A stretch of 64,000 nt of DNA, from contig JAGTXX020000006.1 in the NCBI GenBank assembly GCA_019044685.2, positions 1,941,501 through 2,005,500 on the forward strand, read 5' to 3'. Positions 1 through 10,900 of this stretch are shown here, in pieces; positions within the stretch are counted from its first letter, which is position 1, and each line of letters begins with the position of its first letter. Made by a program: the position numbers and the translations under genes. The notes beneath the pieces are model-generated. The model was not told the origin of the DNA, searched no databases, and worked only from the letters and a program-made list of their open reading frames with translations. This stretch comes from Nannochloris sp. 'desiccata'. Taxonomy: Eukaryota; Chlorophyta; Trebouxiophyceae; Chlorellales; Chlorellaceae.

Positions 1-3000
1 CCTGGACATCTCCGTAGTCCTAGTACTGAAACAATCGTGCTAGAAATTCCTGCGATGAGACTTGCCCCGTTACTACAGGAACCTTGTCGTCTAGCAATTA
101 CGAATACCCGTCTCTACCTGCAACCTCTGCATAACATTAGCGGTGATGCAGCAGTGTTGAGCCACCCTTTAGCAGGAATAGCAGCATTTGCTCGTCGGCG
201 CAGCTCCCTGAAAGATATAGGCTTGGAAGTGTTTTTTGTCGACCCTCCAAAAGAGGCCGGCATCCAGGGGCCGGTGTGGGGCGCTGACAGTGTATTTCTT
301 TCTTTCAAATCCCAACAACATAGAGATCGCGTGGTTGAAGCTCTTACTGCCCAAGCAAGTTTAGGAGACGCGTTACCTGGTGGTCGGTCTACCGCTGCTG
401 CATGTGGGTCAGTACTCGAAGCAGGGGGCGGGTGGCTTCAGCGAGTCACAGCTGCGTGGCAACATGGATTGATCTCAAACTTTGATTATCTTTTATATTG
501 CAACTTGGCTGCAGGAAGATCATTTAATGACTTAACCCAATATCCAGTATTTCCATGGGTAGTACAAGATTATTCCAGTACAAGTTTGAATTTACACGAC
601 CCCGGTACTTTCCGAGATTTGTCGAGACCAATTGGAGCGCTCAATCCTACACGGCTAGCTCAATTTCAAGAAAGATACCGCGAAATGGCATCTGATAGTG
701 GCGGTCATCCGGAAGGTATTGACCCACCATTTTTATATGGAACGCATTACTCGTGTCCTGGATATACGATGTTTTGGCTTGTCCGAGCGGCACCCGCGCA
801 TATGCTCCGCCTACAAAATGGAAAATTTGATGCACCCGATCGCCTTTTTTGTTCCATTTCTGAAGCCTGGGACAGTGTTCTGACAAATCAGGCTGATGTC
901 AAGGAGCTTATTCCTGAGTTTTACATGCCCGAGCAACCAAATTTCTTGTTGAATAGTAAAAGGTTGGCTCTAGGGGTCCGTCAAAATGGCCGCTTAGTAG
1001 GTGATGTGGAGTTGCCTCCGTGGGCTAAAAACTCAGTTGATAGGTTTCTAACCCTCCATCGTGCTGCACTAGAAGCTCCGTTTGTTTCTGCAAATCTGCA
1101 TCATTGGATTGATTTGATATTTGGAAATAAACAGAGGGGACACGCGGCGGTGGAGGCTGACAATGTGTTCCGACATTTGACTTATGAAGGTAAGAAAGAG
1201 ATTAACTGAGCATTATATTATTGGTGTTGAAGTTTGGTAATATTAAGTTGGATAGTAGACTGCAATAGAAGACTACGTTATTGCTATTCCCTGTATAGTA
1301 ATACTTGTATATCGAGATACATAAAATATGAATTTTCTTTCTTTCTTTTTAGGTGCTATCGATCCTGAATCCATCACCGACCCAGTGCAACGAGCAGCGA
1401 CTGAAGTTGCCATTAATGAATTTGGACAATGCCCGGGACAAATTTTCAAACTTCCACACCCATCTAGGTTAGTATGCCCTGATATACCAGAAAGCTTCGA
1501 AGAAAATGGAAAAGAAAGTGCAGTTGCCACCTCACCGACATTCTCCTCTCCTCGGTACAGCCATGGTTCTACCAGCAGTGCTGGTGCTGGTAGAAGTACT
1601 ACGAATACAAGTCACTCGCTTTCGTTAGGCCTCGTTTCAGCTATTATTGCTACTCTGGAAGATGAACGGCAGCCACATCCACGAGAAGTCCCTGCGTTAT
1701 TAAGAGAGCTTGATGTTTTAGCAAAGAGAAGAGAACAAATCGAGCGACAGCGGGAACAAGAAGAAGGGAAAAGAAAGGAAGGAGAACGGAAAAACGATTC
1801 TATTATTAGTTCCCAGGCTCCTATCCTTACTACCCAGCAATCTGGTACCTCGACTACCTCTGTCTCTGTCTCTGATTCTTCAGCCCCAGCTTCTCCATTT
1901 GCTTCAGCCAAGGCCGGCCTCGCCGGCAAATGGAGCGCCTTTAAAGATGCTCTTGGGAGCAGAAGAGAATCTCTGGACAAGGTTAGTAGTATTAGGAGTA
2001 GTAAAGAAATAAGATACTCTTCTTCTGGGCAATTGCTGCAACGTTGTGATGAGTCATCTTTATTGGCGACGACTGCATCGACAAAGAACGTTGGTCATGA
2101 CGAAGACGAACCTTTGATAGTAGCACCACCAGCGCCACCAGAGCAATCACCTCCAGTGCTGTGGAAAACGGCCTCTAGCCCCAGTTCTCAGAAACAGAAA
2201 GAAGAAGATAAAGAGGAAGACACGGAGGATTCTGGAGGGTCTTGGGGTCCAGGCTTTAGAGATCGATTAAGCCTCGGTCGCAGTTTTGTTGCCGGTTCAG
2301 AAGGAGTTAACGCAATTGATTTGGCAGTATCCGAAGGTAAAACATGTGCATATACAGCCAGCCATGATGGATCTATAAGAATATTTGATGCAGAAACAGG
2401 TGTGCAACTGCGGGCAGCTAATGTAGGAGCAGGTCAACCATTGACGAGCTTGGCTCTTTTGAATCCTACTTCTTCTTCGTCTTCCAATTTTTCTACGTCC
2501 TCCTCTTCTTCTCAACAGAAGCATCCTACAGTATTATGTGGAAGTTATGATGGCAATGTATACGCCTACAACCCTTCAGCAGGCATTATTCAGGGTCAAT
2601 TTACGCCGCACACTGATGCTGTCTCATGCATCGCCCTTTCTTCATCAGCTTCATCTTTTACTACTTCTGGAATGGATTTCTTAGTTACATCGTCATGGGA
2701 TTGTTCTGTGAAGCTGTGGAGTTTGGAGCAAGGCCGCCAACCATGGGATTCTACGTTGCCACAGCCAGTGAGCGAGGTTGGGGATTTGCCTGGTGGGGTC
2801 TGGGCATTGGCGCTGGCACTGGATTCTTTTGCCAACCCTTCTAGTAGTTCTTCTTCTTCTTCTTCTTCTGCTAAGGCCGGGGTATTAGTAGGCACTGAAG
2901 AAGGGTTTGTTGTGTATATAGATGTGCGACTTCCCGGTGTGTCTAAAATTGCCTGGCAAAAAGAGGTTAGTCAAGACTATATTGGAGGAGTGAGCTTTCT

Positions 3001-3439
3001 TCCTAATGGTGGCTTGGGCAATACCACTGGCTACTATGCTTTGGCTGCCTGTGCAGATGGGACATCTGCTTTGTTAGACACCCGTCGTGGTGGTGATATT
3101 GTCTCTACTGTCAATTGCGGTACGTCATTGCGGTGCTGTGCTACTGACGGTATTGTATCTGTAGCTGGTGGTGAATATGGCGCAGTTCATTTTTGGGATG
3201 TTTCCCAACAATCAGGAAGATCATTTCCTGCTGGGGCTTTGTCACACTCTGCGCCTGGAATAGATGGATTGTATCCACCGTTAAGTACGAGTCCAGCGTC
3301 TCCTGTGAGCTCTTTAACTGTGAAAACAGTCTTTAGAAAACAGAGTGGCGGAGCTGGTGGTGAAGCGGCAGTGTGCTTGGCGACAGGGCATGAAGGAGGG
3401 GTTGTACATATTTACTGGGCATCGAACACTGTTGAATAA
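1..3439 (+). CDS. BEACH-WD40 protein, FAN/NSMAF-like (5' partial)
   Basis: Exons are 1-1189 and 1353-3439. The donor is GAAG|GTAAGA and the acceptor follows a T-rich tract. The join restores the BEACH core LTYEGAIDPESITDP in frame. The frame is open to base 1, so the N-terminus lies outside the window; 1091 residues are visible. A PH/GRAM-like domain (about residues 15-110) is followed by a BEACH domain (about 140-440) with NFDYLLYCNLAAGRSFND and the YPVFPWVV block. A low-complexity Ser/Glu-rich linker and C-terminal WD40 repeats (about 760-1090, e.g. HDGSIRIFD and SSWDCSVKLWS) complete it. PH-BEACH-WD40 is the layout of FAN (factor associated with neutral sphingomyelinase activation). BEACH proteins act in membrane trafficking and autophagy; the role here is inferred. 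The gene converges on the DnaJ gene 126 bp away. Confidence 0.9.
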
Positions 3440-3565
3440 AGCATATCTTAGTAATAGTGTACCTTAATTTTGTATATATATCTTATTCTTAGAACTATGT
3501 TTATTAAAACAATTCTCAACTTGTATCCAAGATAAGCTATGTGTTTCAACAAATTTAATAATTTT

Positions 3566-5244
3566 CTATAAAGTGAGTTCTTCATAGGCTGATTGCACCC
3601 TTTTGAACCTTTCTTCCGCATTGCTCCGTTCTGATTCACTCCCTGTAGCAGCCCATTTATCTGGATGGCACTCTGCTGCGAGTTTTAGATACGCTTTTCT
3701 GATCTCAGCATGCCCAGCGTGAGGCTTGACCCCGAGAATTTTATATGCAGAGAGTGGGCCACCGCCATTTGATCTACAATTATTATCACTGCCATTTTCT
3801 CCGTTTTCACATGATGATTGTGAAGAAGAACAGAGTCTGGCTGCATCTTGAAGCAGCTCCCCAAGTCCAGGCGCATCAGGAGCGCATTTTTTTAGTCTCT
3901 GAACATCAAGAAAATATTCTAAATATTTTCCAACTTGTTTATTTAAATCTGCACGTAAACGTAAAGCTTCAACATCAGCTTGCTGCATTTCCAGGGCTGT
4001 GTCTAGATCGGAGCGTGCTTCCTTCCATAGTCTTCTCGAGGCAGATGCATTTGCACGATGGCGTAGTACAAGGCGGTACAATCCACAACATGCACCAGGG
4101 TCTAATGACTTGAGTAGTTTGGTACAGATTTCGATGACATCTTGGAAAATACCTTCTTCTGTCCTTGCTTCAATTCTGTCTAGTGATTTGGTGATATCTA
4201 TGAGAAATTCTTGAAGATTACTAAACTTGTCCGGGAGAAGGTGCCCGTTTTTACTTCCACTTTTTTCTTGCAAACTTTCAAGGGCTTTTGAGACATTTCC
4301 ATCCCTCCACCATGCTTCTGCTTCTAGGTACATTCTCTCAAGTCCACCACGTAGCCGTTCACATACTGCCAGCGCATCTGAATACCGGGTACAAATAATC
4401 AATGCCTCGATTTTACTCAACAGAGCGGGTTGTGAGGTCGGTGAAGTAGACAGCACCTGATCAGCAGAAATTAGTTGCAACGATGCTAGTTCTAAAGATT
4501 GGGCTTTCCTGGATAATGCAGGCCGTGTACCGGCGTCTGAAGTAGCCTGGTCTGCAGCTTCTTGTCGGCTGAGTATCTTTTCAAGATCATGAACGTCGGC
4601 AAGGCCACGCTTGGCTGACATACACGTTAAATCCATTTCCAAAGCGCGTATGAAATGTAACTCGGCTTTTTTAGGATCTTTCAGTTCGATATACGCTTGA
4701 CCTGCACGTAGAAGAGCTTTCAAGTTTTGAGAATTTCTTTCCAAAGCATTTTCAGCGTCTTGTGCAGCAATATCTGCCTTGTTTATTTTCAAGGCTACTG
4801 CCGAGCGGTTGCTGTGATAGACTGAGCTTGTGGGACAAAGACGTATTGCTTCGGTAAAGGCATGAAACGAGTCTCCGTATTCTTTTTCTTTAAATAATGA
4901 GAGGCCTTTGTCATTGGCGGTGTCGGCACGCTCTGAATCATATTCGCCATCTTGCCACCATTTACGATTATACTCGGGGTTCTTCTGCTCTCCCCATAAA
5001 TTCTCTAACTTGAAAGTTTCTTGTTTGATATGATTCAAGATCTGAAGTATAGCAGGGTCGTTTTCAATGCCCAAGCATTTTGCTTTGAATTCAAAGTCAC
5101 GCATCTTGTCCAGACGCCATGTTGATCCTGCCTCTCCTGCATTTGTATGCAATGCTATAATTTAAAGAGATGCTTACAGAGGTATGCCAAGGTGTTCAAA
5201 CGCTTACCTTCATCTGGCAAAGGCACAGGAGTAAAACCATCCAT
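3566..5244 (-). CDS. TPR-DnaJ co-chaperone, DNAJC7-like
   Basis: Exon 1 is 5208-5244 and begins MDGFTPVPLPDE. Exon 2 is 3566-5136. The donor GAAG|GTAAGC and acceptor AATGCAG|GA join in frame into EAGSTWRLDKM. The protein has 535 residues. Tetratricopeptide repeats fill the N-terminal half (YHSNRSAVALKINKADIAAQ is a classic TPR block). A second set follows before the J domain in the last 80 residues: YKILGVKPHAG, the HPD signature and FKRVQSAYEEL. TPR plus C-terminal J domain is the layout of DNAJC7/TPR2, which passes clients between Hsp70 and Hsp90 in the cytosol. The short first exon is inferred from splice sites. The gene is divergent from glutathione synthetase; the 244 bp between the two ATGs must hold both promoters. 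Confidence 0.88.
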
Positions 5245-5488
5245 TGAAGTTATAGGCAATCAACAAAGCCATTAAGTGGACATGCTGGCAGCTGTCAGAA
5301 CATTAGTCGGTTACTTTGAGCAATTTTAGCAACAAAAAAGGTTTTAAAAACTGCTCAATGGCATTATTAATGCGGTCAAAATATTCTGCTCAGCAGGAAG
5401 AAGATGGGAAGAAAACGTTTAAGCACACAGTGAAAACTCCTCCTACACCATTGTCAGGCTTTAAATTTATTTTTAAAAACAAGCACAG

Positions 5489-7069
5489 ATGACTGCTTGT
5501 GGAGTGGCCACATCCAGCCGTGCCTTTAGCAGGAGTTCGGCGTTGCAATCTTATCAATCTCTTCCCAAATCTTTCCTTAAAAAGCAACAAGCTAAACAAT
5601 CAGCACGCAAATTTGGACTCAGAGCAATGTCACAAAGCACGATTGTTTGCATCAGCTCGCATCAAATTGATACTGCAGACTTGGTAGAGGATGCGATCGC
5701 ATGGTGCAGCCAGCATGGCCTTGTATACGGCGCCGGCCTCTCAGATTTACCAGTAGGACTGGTACCTGCACCCGTATCTCTACTTCCGGTAACATACCCT
5801 AGAGAAACATTCCTCTTGGCCAAGCGTGCAGCTGTAGCGTTTACTACAATGATTGACGCCGTCAGCATGGACGATGACTACCTCCGAAATGTCTTAGAAC
5901 CAGCTGCCCGGCATGACGAGTTCACAGCACGACTGCTAAAAGTCCATGAAGCTACCTCCGCTGCGCGTGCTGCTCGTAAAGGTCGTGATATCTCTTTAGC
6001 TATCAACCGCTCGGACTACATGCTGCATTCCCCAACATCGTCTCTATTGCAAGTTGAATTAAATACAATCGCCTCATCATTTGGCTGCCTTTCTACCTTA
6101 GTAAGCCGCTTGCATCACTACTTGATGGAACGGTCTGGAGCTTCCTCTAGTGAATTAGAGAACTTACCACCCAACGACGCCATGACAGAGATCGCATCAG
6201 CTCTTGGTGCCGCAGTAGAAGCCCATGGGGCTCCTAACGGCGTTGTCGTCATGATAGTTCAGCCTGGAGAACGTAATGCATTTGATCAGCAATGGTTGCA
6301 ACTGCGGTTATGGCAACTAAAGAAAATTAGAACTTTTAGACGTACACTGGCGGAGATTGCTGGCCGGGGACAAATAGATCCAGCTACAGGACATCTCATC
6401 CTCGATGGGCACGTAGCCTCTGTAGTTTACTTTAGAGCTGGGTATACTCCAGATGATTATTATACCGAAAAAGAATGGCAAGCCCGAGAAATAATTGAAA
6501 GTAGCAATACCGTAGCATGCCCCAGCGTGAGTCTACAATTAGCTGGATCGAAGAAAGTGCAGCAAGATATAGCAAATCCTGGTGTCTTAGAACGATTTGC
6601 TGCGTCGCCACAAGATGCAGAGCTTATGCGAACGTTCTTTGCTGGACTTTGGGGCCTAGATAACTTGACAGGCGACTCCGCAGAGTCGATTGCTGCCTCC
6701 ACCGCTGTTGCTGATGCTATTGCAAATCCTGGCAGCTATGTTTTAAAGCCGCAACGTGAAGGCGGAGGAAATAATCTATATGGAGATGCTTTAAAGAAGA
6801 GATTAGAAGCTGGTGGAGTGCTTGGGGATTTAATTTTGATGCAAAGAATCTTACCACCAGTCAAGCAATCAATCATGGTGCGGCTAGGAAAAGCTACAAT
6901 GGCGGAAACGTTGTCTGAACTAGGTATCTATAGTACTTATTTAAGAAAAGGGAATGAGGTGTTGCTCAATCGTGAAGCTGGGCATTTGGTAAGAACCAAA
7001 GCAGCGACTTCTGATGAAGGCGGCGTTGCTGCAGGATTTGCAGTACTGGATAGCCCTTATTTGATTTGA
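5489..7069 (+). CDS. GSH2: Glutathione synthetase, probably plastid-targeted
   Basis: Single exon, 526 residues. It joins gamma-glutamylcysteine and glycine using ATP, the second step of glutathione synthesis. Family marks are ELNTIASSFG (substrate site), AGSKKVQQDIA, the ATP-grasp segment LKPQREGGGNNLYG, MQRILPP and the C-terminal glycine/alanine-rich lid VRTKAATSDEGGVAAGFAVLD. The eukaryotic enzyme is about 470 residues. The extra 45 N-terminal residues are rich in Ser, Arg, Lys and Ala and lack acids, as in an organelle transit peptide; a second Met before SQSTIVCIS could give a cytosolic form. TGTAA occurs at 7128-7132, 59 bp after the stop, as expected for a chlorophyte poly(A) signal. 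Confidence 0.95.
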   Translation: MTACGVATSSRAFSRSSALQSYQSLPKSFLKKQQAKQSARKFGLRAMSQSTIVCISSHQIDTADLVEDAIAWCSQHGLVYGAGLSDLPVGLVPAPVSLLPVTYPRETFLLAKRAAVAFTTMIDAVSMDDDYLRNVLEPAARHDEFTARLLKVHEATSAARAARKGRDISLAINRSDYMLHSPTSSLLQVELNTIASSFGCLSTLVSRLHHYLMERSGASSSELENLPPNDAMTEIASALGAAVEAHGAPNGVVVMIVQPGERNAFDQQWLQLRLWQLKKIRTFRRTLAEIAGRGQIDPATGHLILDGHVASVVYFRAGYTPDDYYTEKEWQAREIIESSNTVACPSVSLQLAGSKKVQQDIANPGVLERFAASPQDAELMRTFFAGLWGLDNLTGDSAESIAASTAVADAIANPGSYVLKPQREGGGNNLYGDALKKRLEAGGVLGDLILMQRILPPVKQSIMVRLGKATMAETLSELGIYSTYLRKGNEVLLNREAGHLVRTKAATSDEGGVAAGFAVLDSPYLI

Positions 7070-7177
7070 CAATGCGTATTGAGGTTGTTGCTTATGATTA
7101 TAAATGACTGCACGGTATCATTCAAACTGTAAATGCGTCACTGGGCAGTCCAAGGACCTGCTTGCTAGGTTTCGGGT

Positions 7178-7306
7178 TTAGGGGGGCTGCTTGGGCTTGG
7201 AAGCGGTAGCTGGTGCGTTGGTTGCCTTGCCATCTGGATGTTCTTGCAAATATTTCTGAAGCATTCTACATTTAGATTTAGAAAGGTCCAGAGAGTTGGT
7301 AGTCAT
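7178..7306 (-). CDS. Possible 42-residue small protein
   Basis: An ATG frame encodes MTTNSLDLSKSKCRMLQKYL followed by a Lys/Pro/Ala tail ending in PKQPP and TAA. The first 25 residues look like an amphipathic helix and the tail is disordered. On the same strand a TATAAAAAG element lies about 75 bp upstream of the ATG (complement of about 7375-7388), which supports a real transcription unit. No family is recognised. It could instead be the last exon of a longer gene or a chance frame. It is tail-to-tail with glutathione synthetase. Confidence 0.3.
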   Translation of the reverse strand: MTTNSLDLSKSKCRMLQKYLQEHPDGKATNAPATASKPKQPP

Positions 7307-7939
7307 TGTTGGCCGTGACGCAGTGCTGCTACCAAAATTAGTTATAATTAATTATGTGGAGAAATTGCCGAATCGCTGCTTTTTATACTGTCTTTTTTTC
7401 CTTCTAGGAAGTTCCAGGGAACCGCAGGCTATCTGGGAAGACTTTAAATTTGCCCCCGACCATTCTCGCCCCCCAGGGGCCTCGTTGCGAAAGTAATTAA
7501 GTAAATATATTTGATTCACCCGAACTCAGTTGGTTTCGGAGGCTCCCAGGAGTTCCGAAACCAATTTTCCTGAGAAGACACCTTGCAGGTTTAAATATTA
7601 TTTGAAATTTGCTGTCCTACTACTATCTCTATTTATTATTGCAGAGGTGATGTAATGACCTTTCAAAGCCACAGCATTTGTTTTCCAGAGAGGGTAAGTG
7701 CAATTTCCAGAGATGCCAAGCAGATGCCAAGACCTCCGAGGCGGCCTCGTGGTACTTTCTCTACAAATCTGGCAATTTATTAGGATCTTTCGAGTAATGT
7801 TTTGAGCTTTTAACTGATATATAATGCGTTTCATTTCCTAAACTAACCCTTATAATTTCTATTCTAGTATTTGGACGCGAGGGAGCAAGGGTTTTGGGAG
7901 AAAGCTTGACGCACGTTGGGTGGTAGACTTGAAATTGAA
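7307..7939. other. Intergenic stretch, no clear gene
   Basis: It contains the putative promoter of the 42-residue frame on the minus strand, a perfect 11-bp inverted repeat at 7530-7564, and the upstream region of the first receptor kinase. Open frames here are short and have no recognisable content. Confidence 0.5.
7530..7564. repeat. Perfect 11-bp inverted repeat (hairpin)
   Basis: TTGGTTTCGGA at 7530-7540 and its exact complement TCCGAAACCAA at 7554-7564 flank a 13-bp loop. It may be an RNA hairpin or the remains of a small inverted-repeat element. No target duplication is obvious. Confidence 0.6.
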
Positions 7940-10900
7940 ATGAAGACTCTTGTCGCATTTCGGGCGTTATTCTTGCTTGTTTGCATATTTGGAGCATGCA
8001 GGGGCCATTACAATAGGCGTGCTCTATATCAACTGAATGGTGTGGCATTTGCGGCTACGGGTTCAGAGCTTCTTGATGCATTGGGTGCTGCAGAGGTAGA
8101 GATAATAATGCTATTAGGCAAGTGATTTTCTGCTACTGAGAACTTGATTTGCATGGGGATACCTTATTTATAATTTAGAGATACTTAAAATGGTAAATCT
8201 AAGCCCCAATCCCTGCCTTCATTTCATTTTTGCAGATGATATTGTTTTTGAAAATATACCACCAACCCCAGTTCAAATCGCAAGTGGCCGTAATGTCACC
8301 ATCACAGGGCCAGGTATGATTTAATTCTGAAAGAAACAATCATGATAGATATATTGGATTGGAAAGATATGAAAGTTTTAAGAGCTTGAGATGCCCTATC
8401 AAGTAGAAGCCTAGCGCACGCAGGTCAGTCACTGTGCCATCACAACACCTGCCCCCATTAAATGAACTAGAGTCCCACTCCTTCAGCCCCTCTCTCCACC
8501 CGATGGCAAGAGGAATACTGTTGGAGTTGAAATCCTTAGGCTCTAGTTCACCGCCACACGCAAACAGGGGGTTTCATAGTGCGATGGCATTCTTATCCAC
8601 CACACTAGACTCACCCTGCGCGCCCCTACCTCCAAACCCTCCTCCTAAAAATAACACCTATAAAAATCTACATCTGATTCAATCTAACCCTGAAACTTTC
8701 CCCTCCCAAAATTTTCCCAAACGCATCCCGATCAGACATTATTTTTTCGAAATTCGGATGCAACCTGCAAATCGCACAGAATCTAGTGGTAAACGCATTA
8801 AACGATCTGAAAATATGACTCCGACCAGCGCAGATGTTCAATAGTCCCTTCAACAGATAGAAATTGAAGCAGCACCGACTCGCCACCGCCACTGCTGCTT
8901 TGAAAAATCTGAAACTCGCCCAGCATCAATCAACCACCTAAAACTCTTCTCCACCCGCAGCATTAACCTTACCTCTTGGCTGCATGCCTCCCTTCCCAAA
9001 GCACTCTTAAGTCACCCCCTTGGGGTTCTTTTATTTTATTTTATTTTTTCACTCATCCAACTTCTCTTGCTCCAACAAGGAATCGAACCAAATCCAGGAC
9101 CCCAACTCAACTACGGCGACCTGTACACTGCCATCAATCCCTCGACAGGTGAACTCAGCAAGCCACAGCAGAACGTTTACCTTCCTCCAGACCTGCACCA
9201 ACTAATGCTAACAAAAATAATTGCTCTACTCTCCACCTTCTCCCCTCCTTTTCTTGCTTTGGTACAATGTTTACTCTCCGCCCAACCAACAAACCAAAAT
9301 ATTGGACTAGCTCTTTATCAAGCTCTCCATCTCTGCCTCCCTAATGAATGCTTAGAGACTATAGACACCTGCCTTGAATCTACAAGTATCCACACTCTAC
9401 TTGACCTTCCACAAATCCAAGAACTTATTCAAAATAACTTACAAATACCAGTAGACCTCCTCACCCCAGCTCCAGCTCTAGCACCAGCTTCTGCCCCAGC
9501 TGAGACCTCCCTCCTGACCTGGAATGTAAATGGCCTAGCATCCAAGCTCCCAGTTGCCCAGAACATCATTGACACAAGCAATCCAGCTATCTTTGTCCTC
9601 ACAGAAACCCACACCAACAATAGTAAACAGAAAAAGAACTGGAATCAAAAATACTTCCCAACCTACAAAACTTTCGTCACCTCCAAAACAAAACATTCAG
9701 CTGGCATCATGATTGGTATCTCTACCAGATACTCTGCATGTTTAATTCAAAAAATTGATCCTCCTAAACAATTCAATGGCCACCTCTTACAAATAAAAAT
9801 TTCACCACCTCACGGCTCACCGCTCTCAATAATAGGCTGCTACTGCCCGCCCAACAGCACCCCTGACAATACAGCAATCAGAAATCAAATATTTAATTAT
9901 CTCTACAGGTATATTTCAGAAAAACCAACTGAAAGAACCCTTTTCTTGGGAGATTGGAATGCAACTTATTTCCTCGGAAGCGGAGACACCCCCTGCCGCC
10001 AAGGAGATGCAGCATTCCAAGCACTCTCTACTGCCTACCAACTAACATCTGCATTTAAAAACTCAACCTGCCCTAGGCAAGCTTCACATGACCAAGGGGG
10101 ACGCCTTGATGATATTCTTTGCTCAGCTGATGATGTAATACTTCAGTCTGAACGCTCCAACAACCACCCTCAAATTTTAAACCACCCCTACACTGGAATC
10201 AGCGACCACCTTCCAGTAATACTACACACCAGCGACCAGGACCTCTTTTCCTGCACCATCCATCCTATTGGTGAATTAATTTACCAACAACGAGAGCCTA
10301 ACTTTATACGACCTTTTCCAAAAAATCAACTTCAAACATTCAAACAAACTATAGCAACTGATTTTCATGCTGAACTCTCAAATAATCAGCAAGCTATGAA
10401 AGCATTACTACAAAACCACAGCACCACAAAACTTGACGCAGTAGATGCAATACACCAATCCATAGAAACTATCCAAAATATCTATACCATCGCCCACTCC
10501 TTCTTCCCAAAACAGCAACCGCGACCACCACAGACAACATCACCCCCTGGAGATGCCAAAACATGGCTCCCTAGCGTCAAAGGACGAGAATTCACCAAAG
10601 CTTTAACGCTTCTCACTGCGTGCAAAAAGCTAAAGAGCTTGATCAAAACAGCAATGTCAACTCCACTCTCTGCTGTTGACCTAGAGAATGCTGCTGAACT
10701 TTTACCCCTCCTCAGTGGCCATCTCACAGAGCAACAAATCCCAACGCAGAACCAATTATCCTCCATTATCAATGCCACTCTAGGTAATGACCTAATTTCA
10801 ACACTAAACTCCCTCCAGCAAAAACAAAAGGAAATGTCAGACACCATTCGACGCGAGCACCATAAAAAGGAAAAAGAACATGCCTCGGCAATGCTGCAAA

